From: Catellatospora tritici
GTDB lineage: Bacteria; Actinomycetota; Actinomycetes; Mycobacteriales; Micromonosporaceae
Direction of reading: 5' to 3'
Assembly: GCF_019083965.1 (NCBI RefSeq)
Contig: NZ_JAHRCY010000033.1
Coordinates: forward strand, 20,197 to 84,196
Length of the DNA stretch: 64,000 nt
The notes below the pieces were generated by a model. It had not been told where the DNA came from. It did not search any database and worked only from the letters and a program-made list of their open reading frames with translations. The position numbers and the translations under genes are program-made. Positions 16,765-24,582 of this stretch are shown piece by piece. How positions within the stretch are numbered: the first letter of the stretch is position 1; the number at the start of each line of letters is the position of its first letter.

Positions 16765-17136
16765 ATGTCTGACATGGAGAGCTCGCTGCAGGAGGCGATG
16801 CAGATCGAGGGCGCGATCGGTGTCGCGCTCGTCGACTACACCAGCGGTATGGCGCTGGGCACGCTCGGGAGCTCGAAAGAATTCGACCTGACCATTGCCG
16901 CGGCGGGCAACACCGACGTGGTCCGGGCGAAGCTGCGCACGCTGGAGATGCTCAAGCTCAAGGACTCGATCGAGGACATTCTGATCACCCTGGGTGCCCA
17001 GTACCACGTCATTCGGCCGCTGACCAGCCGCAACACCCAGGGGCTGTTCCTGTATCTGGTGCTCAGCCGGACCCGCGCCAACCTGGCCATGGCCCGGCAC
17101 AAGCTCAAGACCATCGAAACCGACCTGCAGATGTGA
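16765..17136 (+). CDS. Roadblock/LC7-like domain protein
   Basis: 123 aa starting at ATG 16765 behind a purine-rich GGAGAAACGAGG. It is similar in pattern to the first protein of the island: EAMQIEGAIGVALVDYTSGMALG, then IEDILITLGAQYHVIRPLTS and GLFLYLVLSRTRANLAMARHKL. The conserved DYxSG(M/S)xxG segment after the first helix is shared by both. Possibly the two heterodimerise, as roadblock proteins usually do. A strong terminator 15 nt downstream closes the island. Confidence 0.75.
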   Translation: MSDMESSLQEAMQIEGAIGVALVDYTSGMALGTLGSSKEFDLTIAAAGNTDVVRAKLRTLEMLKLKDSIEDILITLGAQYHVIRPLTSRNTQGLFLYLVLSRTRANLAMARHKLKTIETDLQM

Positions 17137-17150
17137 GGCAGGCCCTCAGC

Positions 17151-17182
17151 CACCCCGCGGTCATCCTCCCGACCGCGGGGTG
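17151..17182 (+). terminator. Terminator of the roadblock island
   Basis: CACCCCGCGGTC pairs perfectly with GACCGCGGGGTG (12 bp, 8-nt loop) and is followed by a T/C-rich TCTTCGTCT. Confidence 0.8.
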
Positions 17183-17294
17183 TCTTCGTCTCCGGGCGGG
17201 TCGGCCGTTCCGCCCCGGGATACCAGGACGCGGACTCGGGCCGATTCTGGCAGGCTGTCCTATCTCAACCAGACAGTGACGCCAGGAGGCCATC

Positions 17295-17711
17295 GTGTCC
17301 GTCCTCGAACTCAGTGACGCCAGCCGGATCATCGCCGGGGTTGTGCTGATCACCATCGTGACCATCGAGTTCGGTGGGTACTTCATGACGAAGATCGTGC
17401 GGGGCCAGGTGCCGATGACCGACTTCCAGAAGTCGTTCGCGCGGGCCGGGCACGCCCACGCGGGCGTGCTGGTCACGCTGAGCCTGATCTGCCTCGTGCT
17501 CGCCGACGCGACCAGCCTCGACGGCTTCTTCGGCTGGGTGGGGCGCATCGGCGTCCCGCTGGCCGCGATCCTGATGTCGGCCGGTTTCTTCGCCGCCTCC
17601 GCGGGCCGCGGCCGCACCCAGCCCAACGGCGCCATCGCCGTCCTCTGGGTGGGCGCCGCCAGCCTCGCCGCCGGTACCCTCACCCTCGGCCTGGGCCTGC
17701 TCACCGCGTGA
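17295..17711 (+). CDS. Small four-helix membrane protein
   Basis: 138 aa from GTG 17295 with AGGAGG upstream. Four hydrophobic segments are visible: about 10-32, 54-74, 83-102 and 112-136. The loop after helix 1 contains FQKSFARAGHAHAGVLV, a His-containing stretch at the start of helix 2. I recognise no named family beyond conserved actinobacterial membrane protein. It is monocistronic and convergent with the multicopper oxidase gene. Confidence 0.75.
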   Translation: MSVLELSDASRIIAGVVLITIVTIEFGGYFMTKIVRGQVPMTDFQKSFARAGHAHAGVLVTLSLICLVLADATSLDGFFGWVGRIGVPLAAILMSAGFFAASAGRGRTQPNGAIAVLWVGAASLAAGTLTLGLGLLTA

Positions 17712-17737
17712 CCCCTCGGCCCGCCACCACCGCTCGG

Positions 17738-17775
17738 CCCGCCACCACCCCTCGGGTTGACGGGGTGGTGGCGGG
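17738..17775. terminator. Bidirectional terminator and adjacent 18-bp repeat
   Basis: CCCGCCACCACCCC pairs perfectly with GGGGTGGTGGCGGG (14 bp, 10-nt loop) between convergent genes ending at 17711 and 17783. The left arm is the second of two copies of CTCGGCCCGCCACCACC (17715 and 17733). Confidence 0.8.
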
Positions 17776-17782
17776 TCCTGGG

Positions 17783-19711
17783 TCAGGGGCGTGGGGAGAC
17801 GGTGAGGGGGCGCATCATCTCGTTGTCCTCGTGCTCCAGGATGTGGCAGTGCCAGACGAACTGGCCGGGCAGGTCGAAGGTGGCCCTGATGCGGGTGACC
17901 TCGCCGGGGTAGGTCAGGACGGTGTCCTTGCGGCCGGACTCGTTGGGCTCGGCGGGGCGCGGCGTCTTGAGGAAGACGTTGCGGTCCAGGACCTCGAACT
18001 GCACCTGGTGCAGGTGGACCGGGTGCGCGTGGTCGGTGAAGTTGAGGATCTCCCAGGTCTCGGTGTTGCCCGCGGTCGGCGTCTCGGTGGCCGCGTCGTG
18101 CCAGTGCAGCAGCTTCTGCTTGCGGTCCGGGCTCACCGTGCCCAGCATCGCGACCCGGTTGCCGACACCGGTCAGCACCGCCGAGTCCAGCTCGTCCAGC
18201 ATCACCCGCCGGGTGACCGTCGAGGCCGGGGACGCCGCGACCGCAGGCAGGGTCAGCTGGTCCGCCGGCACCGTGGTGTCCTTGCCCTTCAGCGGCCGCA
18301 CGTCGAAGCGCAGCACCTGGCCGGTGGTGGCCGGGTCGGCCGCCTGGAACGCCGTGCCGAGCTGGCCGCCCGCGAACGGCCCGTCCGGGCCCTCGTTGAT
18401 CAGGAACAGCTCGGTGCCGGGGTAGACCTCGCTGAAGTCGACGATCACGTCGGCGCGTTCGCCGCTGGCCAGCAGCAGCTGCTCCAGCCGCACCGGCTTG
18501 GCCAGGTAGCCGCCGTCGGCGCCGATCTGCCAGAACGGCACCGCGGCGGGCGCGGGCCGGGCGCCGGTCGCGGCCGAGGCGATCTTCAGGATGAGGGTAC
18601 GGGAGTTGCTGGCGTTGAGCAGCCGCAGCCGGTAGCGCCGGGGCTCGACCGGCACCCGGGGCCAGGTCGCCCCGTTGACCACCATCGTGTCGCCGGCGAA
18701 TCCCGGGTGCCAGATCGGCGCGATGTCGCTGTCGGGCACGTACGGCCCGGCGAAGTGGTCGAAGAACTCCGCGCGGCTGGCCGGGTAGTAGAGCGAGCCG
18801 TCGGTGTTGAAGGAGCGGTCCTGGATGATCAGCGGCAGCTCGTAGTGGTTCGTGCCCTCCTTGTCCCCGGGCTTTGGCGCCGGTCCGGGCAGGACGCCCG
18901 CGGGCAGGTCGGCGTCGCCGCCGCGCAGCAGGTAGAAGCCGACGGGTCCGGCGTACACGTTGAGGCGGGTCATGCCGAGGGTGTGGTCGTGGTACCACAG
19001 CGTGCCCGGCGCCTGGTCGTTGGGGTAACGGCAGACCGTGGTGCCCGCCTGCCACGTCGTGCCCTGCTGCTTGGCCCGGTCGCGGAACAGGTCGTGGTTG
19101 GTGCCGCCGACCGCGTACCCCTTGGGCAGGTTGTTGGCGGCGGGCAGGGTCCACGCCGAGGGGTGCCCGTCGGACTCCTCGCCGGTGTGCGCCCCGTGCA
19201 CGTGCGTGACCAGCGGCACCGGCCCCTTGTACGGTCCAGGCGTCTTGGTGAACTCGCCGTCCATGTCCCGGCCGTCCTTGCCGCCGGGCGGGTTGGCCCA
19301 GTGCAGCGTCGGGTCCACCGCGAACAGGTGGGGGCGGAAGTGGCCGTCCTCGTCGTACAGCTCGTTGGCCCAGGTCACCTGTACCGGGCGGTCGACGGTC
19401 GCCTCGATGGTGCAGGCCGGGTAGCCGAACGACGTCGAGTGGCCGACGGCGCCGTACCCCCAGACCGTGGTCCTCGGCATCCCCGGCGGCAGCACCTGAC
19501 GGCGCAGCTGACGCACGGCGATGCGGTACACGTCGGTGTCGCCCTTGCGGCTGACCGCGGGCATGGCGCCCGGAATCGGCAGCCGCACCTTGTACTTGGC
19601 GATCTTCGCGGGGTCCAGCCGGACCCGCGCGGCGGCCCACGCGGTGCGGCCCGGCAGCAGCAGCGCTGCCGTCCCGAGTGTGGCGGTGGTCAGCAGCTGC
19701 CGTCGATACAT
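17783..19711 (-). CDS. Secreted multicopper oxidase (CotA/bilirubin oxidase type)
   Basis: 642 aa. The N-terminus MYRRQLLTTATLGTAALLL has twin Arg and a hydrophobic core, suggesting Tat export. All four copper motifs are present: THVHGAH, WYHDHTLG, HPVHLHQVQF and VWHCHILEHEDNEMM; the last supplies the type 1 Cys, His and Met ligands. The length and three-cupredoxin layout match CotA-like laccases and bilirubin or phenoxazinone oxidases. It couples one-electron oxidation of phenolics to reduction of O2 to water outside the cell. The gene lies directly after the CLF end of the polyketide cluster but is separated by an inverted-repeat element, so membership in the pathway is uncertain though a phenol-coupling role is conceivable. 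Confidence 0.9.
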   Translation of the reverse strand: MYRRQLLTTATLGTAALLLPGRTAWAAARVRLDPAKIAKYKVRLPIPGAMPAVSRKGDTDVYRIAVRQLRRQVLPPGMPRTTVWGYGAVGHSTSFGYPACTIEATVDRPVQVTWANELYDEDGHFRPHLFAVDPTLHWANPPGGKDGRDMDGEFTKTPGPYKGPVPLVTHVHGAHTGEESDGHPSAWTLPAANNLPKGYAVGGTNHDLFRDRAKQQGTTWQAGTTVCRYPNDQAPGTLWYHDHTLGMTRLNVYAGPVGFYLLRGGDADLPAGVLPGPAPKPGDKEGTNHYELPLIIQDRSFNTDGSLYYPASRAEFFDHFAGPYVPDSDIAPIWHPGFAGDTMVVNGATWPRVPVEPRRYRLRLLNASNSRTLILKIASAATGARPAPAAVPFWQIGADGGYLAKPVRLEQLLLASGERADVIVDFSEVYPGTELFLINEGPDGPFAGGQLGTAFQAADPATTGQVLRFDVRPLKGKDTTVPADQLTLPAVAASPASTVTRRVMLDELDSAVLTGVGNRVAMLGTVSPDRKQKLLHWHDAATETPTAGNTETWEILNFTDHAHPVHLHQVQFEVLDRNVFLKTPRPAEPNESGRKDTVLTYPGEVTRIRATFDLPGQFVWHCHILEHEDNEMMRPLTVSPRP

Positions 19712-19855
19712 CGATCGTTCCCCTGTTCGGCCGGGTGCCTGGAGGTCCGGGCGTCAGGTTTCGACCAAATGTCGTTATTGCCCGGAACCGTCGGTCACCC
19801 TATCTGCCCCCACTGACCAGCACAAACAGCCACACCGCCCCGGGCGATGATCGTT

Positions 19856-19916
19856 CAAGTTGCCGGGCAATCGTGCGCTTGAGGACTCAAGATACGCACG
19901 ATTGCCCGGCAACTTG
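19856..19916. repeat. Nested inverted repeat at the left end of the polyketide cluster (E1)
   Basis: A 22-bp arm beginning CAAGTTGCCGGGCAATCG is perfectly repeated in inverse at 19895-19916; the interior contains a second perfect hairpin (CTTGAG/CTCAAG). It lies 27 bp beyond the CLF stop and could terminate the leftward KS-CLF transcript. The first 18 bp recur exactly at 33251-33268, at the other end of the cluster. The rest of 19712-19942 shows no gene and should contain the oxidase promoter. Confidence 0.8.
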
Positions 19917-19942
19917 GGTGATCTTGATGGTCGGCGGGCGGG

Positions 19943-21205
19943 TTAACGGGTCAGGACGATGGCGGCGTTGAAGCCGTGGGTGCCGCGGGCCAGGACCAGG
20001 GCGCAGCGCGGGTCGGTCTCGCGGGCGGTCCCGACGACCAGGTCCAGGTCGGGGTACGCGGGTGAGGTGATGTTGGGCGTGGGCGGGATGACGCCGTCGC
20101 GCATGCTCAGCAGCGCGGTGGCGATGTCCAGCCCGCCCGCGCCCGCCGCCAACCGCCCGGTCGCCGCCTTCGGCGCGGTCACCGGGACCGCGTGCGGGCC
20201 GAACACCAGCGTCAGCGCCTGCGCCTCGGCCCGGTCCAGTTCGGGCACCCCGGCCGCGTCGGCGAAGACGACGTCCACGTCGGAGGGGTCCCGGCCCGCG
20301 TCGGCCAGCGCCAGCCGGATCGCCCGCAGCAGCCCGGACGGGCGGCCGCTGCCCGGCGGCGGGTCGAACGTGGCGGCGTAACCGCTGATCTCGCCGTAGG
20401 TCTGGGGCGCGCCGCGGGCGGCCGCGGTCCTGGCATCCTCGACGACGAGGATGGCGCCGCCCTCGCCGGGCACCCAGCCGTCGGCGTCGCGGTCGAACGG
20501 CAGGTACGCCCGTGCCGGGTCGTCGCGGCGGCTCATGTTCCCCTCGGCGAGCTGGCCGATCCAGCCCCACGGGCACAGCGAGCCGTCGACGCCGCCGGTG
20601 ACCGCGAGCGCGGTGCCGCCGCGCAGGTGGCGCCGGGCCTGCCCGACCGCGTCGAGCCCGCCCGCCGAGTCGGTGACCAGCACCCCGCTGGGTCCGCGCC
20701 CGCCGTGCCGGATGGAGATCTGACCGGTGTTGACCGCGTAGAACCAGGCGAACGACTGGTACGCCGACACGTGGTCGCTGCCCTTGGCCCACAGCTTCTC
20801 CAGCTCGTTCTGACCGAAGGCGAAGCCCCCGGCGGAGCTGGCGGTGACCACGCTCATGCCGTACTCGGGCAGCGTGGCCGGGTCGACGCCCGCGTCGGCC
20901 AGCGCCTGCTCGGCGGCGGCCAGGGACAGTCGGGTGACGTGGTCGGTCTGGGGCAGCAGCCGTTCGGGCAGGTGCGCGGCCGGGTCGAAGTCGCGGATCT
21001 CCCCGGCCAGCCGCGCGGGGTACTGGCCCGGGTCGAAGCGTTCGACCCGGCCGATGCCGTTGCGTCCGGCCAGCGCGGCCTGCCAGAAGTCGTGGGTGTT
21101 GAGGCCGGTCGGGGCCATGACGCCGAGGCCGGTGACGACGGCGCGGACCGGGCCGTCGGGCTCGGCGGGACGGTGCTGCGGGCGGGTGGCGGTCTGGGTG
21201 CTCAT
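19943..21205 (-). CDS. Type II PKS chain length factor (KS-beta)
   Basis: 420 aa. It has the ketosynthase fold with the KS-beta hallmark of no active-site Cys. The equivalent segment reads VTDSAGGLDAVG, with Ser180 where chain length factors usually have Gln. The segment TASSAGGFAFGQNELEKLW and the C-terminal ITSPAYPDLDLVV are typical. It pairs with KS-alpha to build the poly-beta-ketone and set its length. ATG 21203-21205 overlaps the KS-alpha stop (ATGA), ensuring equal synthesis. It is the last gene of the leftward operon; the frame is open upstream but that is a shadow in KS-alpha. Confidence 0.95.
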   Translation of the reverse strand: MSTQTATRPQHRPAEPDGPVRAVVTGLGVMAPTGLNTHDFWQAALAGRNGIGRVERFDPGQYPARLAGEIRDFDPAAHLPERLLPQTDHVTRLSLAAAEQALADAGVDPATLPEYGMSVVTASSAGGFAFGQNELEKLWAKGSDHVSAYQSFAWFYAVNTGQISIRHGGRGPSGVLVTDSAGGLDAVGQARRHLRGGTALAVTGGVDGSLCPWGWIGQLAEGNMSRRDDPARAYLPFDRDADGWVPGEGGAILVVEDARTAAARGAPQTYGEISGYAATFDPPPGSGRPSGLLRAIRLALADAGRDPSDVDVVFADAAGVPELDRAEAQALTLVFGPHAVPVTAPKAATGRLAAGAGGLDIATALLSMRDGVIPPTPNITSPAYPDLDLVVGTARETDPRCALVLARGTHGFNAAIVLTR

Positions 21206-22467
21206 CGAGTCGCCTCCGGGCGGGCCAGGACCATCGCGCTCTGGAAGCCGCCGAAGCCGCTGCCGACTGAGAGCACCGCGTCCAGGTGGCGGTCGCGGGC
21301 CTCGTTGGGGACGTAGTCCAGGTCGCATTCGGGGTCGGGTTCGTGCAGATTGGCGGTGGGTGGGACGACGTTCTCGGCGATGGCGAGGGCGCACGCGGCG
21401 ACCTCGATCGCGCCGATCGCGCCGAGCGAGTGGCCGATCATCGACTTGATCGAGCTCATCGGGGTGGCGTACGCGTGCTCGCGCAGCGCCAGCTTGACGG
21501 CGGCGGTCTCGTGGCGGTCGTTCTGCTTGGTGCCGGAGCCGTGCGCGTTGACGTACCCGATCCGGGTGGGGTCCAGCTTCGCCAGGCCGAGGGCGTGGGT
21601 GATGGCCTCGGCCATCTCCCGCCCGTCGGGGCGCAGACCGGTCATGTGGAAGGCGTTGCAGCGGGAGGCGAAGCCCACGATCTCGGCGTAGATCTCCGCG
21701 CCGCGGCGGCGGGCGTGCTCGTACTCCTCCAGCACGAACATGGCCGCGCCCTCGCCGAGCACGAACCCGTTGCGGCTGTTGTCGAACGGGCGCGAGGCGT
21801 GCGCCGGGTCGTCGTTGCGCGGCGTGGTCGCCTTGATCGCGTCGAAGCAGGCCACGGTGATGGGCGAGATGGGCGCGTCGGTGGCGCCGCCGATCACCAG
21901 GTCGGCGCTGCCCTCGCGGATCAGCTCGACCGCGTGCGCGACCGCGTCCAGGCCGGAGGTGCAGCCGGTGGAGACGACCGCGGCTGGGCCCTCGGCCCCG
22001 ACCGACCAGGCCACCTCGGCCGCGAACGAGCCGGGGACGTAGTAGTCGTACAGGTGGGGCGAGGTGTGCGTGTTGTCGACCAGCCAGTGGCGGCCGCGCT
22101 CGGAGGCGATGACGTACTCGCGCTCCAGGCTGGTGGTGGCGCCGACGGCGCTGCCCACCACGGTGCCCAGCCGGGTCGGGTCGAGTTCGGCCGGTTCGAT
22201 CCCGGCGTCGGCGACCGCCTCGGCCGCGGCGACCACGGCGAACTGCGCCGCCCGGTCCATCCGGGTCACCTGCGCGGCGGTCAGCCCGTGCGCGGCGGGG
22301 TCGAAGTCGCACTCGGCCGCCACCTGCGAGCGGAACGGCGACGGGTCGAAGAAGGAGATGGTGCGGGTGGCGGTCCGGCCGCTGGTCAGCAGCTCCCAGA
22401 ACGCCTTGGTGCCGATGCCGCCGGGGGCTATCACGCCCATCCCGGTGATCACGACTCGTCGGTGCAT
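21202..22467 (-). CDS. Type II PKS ketosynthase alpha subunit
   Basis: 421 aa. It has the full catalytic set at the canonical positions: Cys169 in VSTGCTSGLDAV, His309 in YVNAHGSGTKQND, Lys341 in SSIKSMIGH and His346. This catalyses decarboxylative Claisen condensations of malonyl-ACP. GGGGAGG precedes ATG 22465-22467. It is the first gene of a two-gene leftward unit with the CLF, and TCGAGCG direct repeats of SARP-operator type lie 27-90 bp upstream. The aromatic product class cannot be told from the motif alone. Confidence 0.97.
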   Translation of the reverse strand: MHRRVVITGMGVIAPGGIGTKAFWELLTSGRTATRTISFFDPSPFRSQVAAECDFDPAAHGLTAAQVTRMDRAAQFAVVAAAEAVADAGIEPAELDPTRLGTVVGSAVGATTSLEREYVIASERGRHWLVDNTHTSPHLYDYYVPGSFAAEVAWSVGAEGPAAVVSTGCTSGLDAVAHAVELIREGSADLVIGGATDAPISPITVACFDAIKATTPRNDDPAHASRPFDNSRNGFVLGEGAAMFVLEEYEHARRRGAEIYAEIVGFASRCNAFHMTGLRPDGREMAEAITHALGLAKLDPTRIGYVNAHGSGTKQNDRHETAAVKLALREHAYATPMSSIKSMIGHSLGAIGAIEVAACALAIAENVVPPTANLHEPDPECDLDYVPNEARDRHLDAVLSVGSGFGGFQSAMVLARPEATR

Positions 22468-22494
22468 GCGGGCCTCCCCGTGGGTGGGTTGTGG

Positions 22495-22557
22495 TCGAGC
22501 GTCAGTCGAGCGTCATCCGGCCGGGCTCGAGTCCGGCTTGGACAGGTTTGTCGAGCA
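22495..22557 (-). promoter_or_regulatory. Candidate SARP-binding direct repeats upstream of KS-alpha
   Basis: TCGAGCG occurs at 22495-22501 and again at 22506-22512, exactly 11 bp apart. Further TCGAG cores lie at 22527 and 22551. Heptameric TCGAGNN repeats at 11-bp (one helical turn) spacing are the known operator type for ActII-ORF4/DnrI-like activators. They lie between the SARP gene and KS-alpha, and a promoter here would read leftward. Confidence 0.55.
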
Positions 22558-22562
22558 GGGCT

Positions 22563-23405
22563 TCAGCGCGCGCCCGCGCCGGCCAGGACTCCGGCCTCGG
22601 CGTACGACACCGAGGTGTCCAGGGCTGGGTCGGCGCTGAGAATGGCCCGTTGGATGTGCTGCATCCGGCGCGACGGCTCCAGGCCGAGGTCGTCGAGCAA
22701 CACCCCGCGCAGCTGCTGGAACGCCTGCAGCGCGTCGGTGCGGCGCCCCGCCCGGTACAGCGCGATCATGTACTGGGCCTGCAGGTCCTCGTGCAGTGGA
22801 TGCCGGGCGGCGAGGCTGCTGAGCTCGCCGAGGATCTCGTGGTGACGGTCCAGGGCCAGGTCGGCGTCGATGCGCTGCTTCCAGGTGGCCAGGCGGTCCT
22901 CCTCCAGCCGCCGCGTCTCGACCCGCAGCACCGGACCCACGCGCACGTCCACCAGCGCCGCGCCCCGCCACACGTCGAGGGCCTGTCCGAACAGGCGCGA
23001 GGCCCGCCCGTGGTCGCCGCGCGCGGCGGCCAGGCGCCCCTCGGCGGTCAGCCGCTCGTACTCGTGCAGGTCCAGCTCGTCGCCGGTGGCGCCGGGCCGG
23101 TCGCGCACCTGCAGCCGGTAGCCGTCGGAGGCGGTGACCAGCAGGTCCCGGGCGACGGTGGCCGGGTCCAGGTCGAACGTGCGCGCCAGCATCCGGCGGA
23201 TCTGCAGGATGTAGGTCTGCAGCGTGGTCTGCGCGCTGGCGGGCGGCTCGTCGTCCCACAGCTCGGTGCCGAGCACGTCGGTGGGGACGACCCGGTCGGC
23301 GTGCATCAGCAGCAGTGCCAGTGCCTTGCGCGGTTTGGGCGCGGTTAGTTCGCCGGTGGCGAAGGACGACCGTACGGTCAGCGGTCCGAGTACCCGAAAC
23401 AGCAT
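22563..23405 (-). CDS. SARP-family transcriptional activator
   Basis: 280 aa. Residues 1-95 form the OmpR-like winged helix of SARPs (MLFRVLGPLTV start, KPRKALALLLMHADRVVPTDVL, and the recognition part QTTLQTYILQIRRML). Residues 100-255 form the bacterial transcriptional activation domain. The end falls soon after it, so this is the small ActII-ORF4/DnrI type without NB-ARC or TPR parts. It should activate the cluster by binding heptameric direct repeats near -35. Such repeats are seen on both sides of this gene (22495 and 23552 regions), consistent with control of both the KS-CLF and the rightward operons. Confidence 0.93.
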   Translation of the reverse strand: MLFRVLGPLTVRSSFATGELTAPKPRKALALLLMHADRVVPTDVLGTELWDDEPPASAQTTLQTYILQIRRMLARTFDLDPATVARDLLVTASDGYRLQVRDRPGATGDELDLHEYERLTAEGRLAAARGDHGRASRLFGQALDVWRGAALVDVRVGPVLRVETRRLEEDRLATWKQRIDADLALDRHHEILGELSSLAARHPLHEDLQAQYMIALYRAGRRTDALQAFQQLRGVLLDDLGLEPSRRMQHIQRAILSADPALDTSVSYAEAGVLAGAGAR

Positions 23406-23551
23406 TGTGTTACCCCCAAGGACGTCTCTGGCCGGTCAGCGCGGTTGGAGACCACCTCTCCCACTATTGGTGTTTCGTGAGCTCGAAGTGCGATTTCCGC
23501 ACAATTGGCCGGTTGGCTATTTTCTGCTCCTCCATGCGCCTGATCTGGGCA

Positions 23552-23590
23552 TTCAAGTCGGACTCGACCGGGGCTCAAGCCGCCTACTGC
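23552..23590 (+). promoter_or_regulatory. Candidate SARP operator for the rightward polyketide operon
   Basis: Three heptads TCAAGTC (23552), TCGACCG (23563) and TCAAGCC (23574) have exact 11-bp spacing, and a possible -10 TACTGC begins at 23585. They lie about 80 bp before the aromatase start. The whole 23406-23658 gap between the SARP gene and the rightward operon is relatively AT-rich and has no gene. Confidence 0.5.
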
Positions 23591-23658
23591 GACGGTTTCT
23601 CACAGACCGGTCCGGCCGCGCCACCGTGCGGCTCATCCAGATCCGTGAAGGAGCACCC

Positions 23659-24582
23659 ATGTCCAAGAGCACCAACCGCACCGAGACCCGCACCGCGGTC
23701 GTCAAAGCGCCCGCGTCGGTCGCCTTCGAGATCGTGACCGACCTGCGGCACTGGCCCCAGTTCTTCCCCGACGGCGTGTACGCCGAGGAGGACGGCGACG
23801 TGGTCCGCTGGTGGGCCCTGGAGGGCGACGGCGTACGCCACTGGGCCAGCCGCCGCACCCTGGACCGCGGCGGGCTGAGCGTCACCTACGACCAGGTCGA
23901 CTGCCAGGCGCCGCTGACCTCGGCCAGCATCCAGTGGCGGTTCCGCCCGGCCGCGGACGGCACCTGCGAGGCGGAGTTGACGCTGCGCGCCGACGGCCAG
24001 AACAGCAACGCGGGCCGCGACGCCGTGGCCGCGCACCTCAAGGGCGCCGACGAGCTGATCAAGCAGGTCGCCGCGATCGCGCAGAACTGGGACCAGCTCA
24101 AGGACCTGGTCGTCCACTTCGAGGACCCGCTGTTCATCGCGGGCAACACCGAGGCCGTGTACGGCTTCCTCTACGACGCGGACAAGTGGCCCGAGCGGGT
24201 GCCGCACGTGACCGCGCTGACCATGACCGAGGACCAGCCCGGCGTGCAGTTCTTCGACATGGACACGGTCACCCCGGAGGGCCGCGCGCACACCACGCGC
24301 TCGGTGCGGATCTGCCTGCCTCACAAGATCATCTACAAGCAGATCGGGCTGCCCAAGCTGCTCGACGCGCACACCGGGCACTGGCACTTCCACACCACGC
24401 CCGAGGGCGTCACCGTCACCGCCCGGCACACCGCCACCATCCGGCCGGACGCGCTGAACCTGCTCGGTGAGAACACCACGGTCGCCGACGCGCGCCGCTA
24501 CCTGCGCCGCGTGCTCAGCACCAACTCGCTGCAGACCCTGCGCCACGCGCAGGCCTTCGCGGAGGAGCCGGCGCATGCGTGA
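23659..24582 (+). CDS. Two-domain polyketide aromatase/cyclase (SRPBCC)
   Basis: 307 aa with two START/SRPBCC helix-grip domains: about 8-150 (TAVVKAPASVAFEIVTDLRH, WPQFFPDG) and about 153-300 (FIAGNTEAVYGFLYDADKWPERVPHV, ending in a long C-terminal helix). Length and duplication match di-domain ARO/CYC proteins of the ActVII type, which aromatise the first ring of nascent polyketides. These usually act after C-9 ketoreduction, yet no ketoreductase is encoded nearby. The start ATG 23659 has GAAGGAG upstream. The 3' end overlaps the ligase gene by 8 bp. Confidence 0.92.
   Translation: MSKSTNRTETRTAVVKAPASVAFEIVTDLRHWPQFFPDGVYAEEDGDVVRWWALEGDGVRHWASRRTLDRGGLSVTYDQVDCQAPLTSASIQWRFRPAADGTCEAELTLRADGQNSNAGRDAVAAHLKGADELIKQVAAIAQNWDQLKDLVVHFEDPLFIAGNTEAVYGFLYDADKWPERVPHVTALTMTEDQPGVQFFDMDTVTPEGRAHTTRSVRICLPHKIIYKQIGLPKLLDAHTGHWHFHTTPEGVTVTARHTATIRPDALNLLGENTTVADARRYLRRVLSTNSLQTLRHAQAFAEEPAHA

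Noticed and set aside
17708..19816. 702-aa plus-strand frame over the multicopper oxidase
   Set aside because: Antisense shadow; the minus strand contains all four copper-binding motifs.
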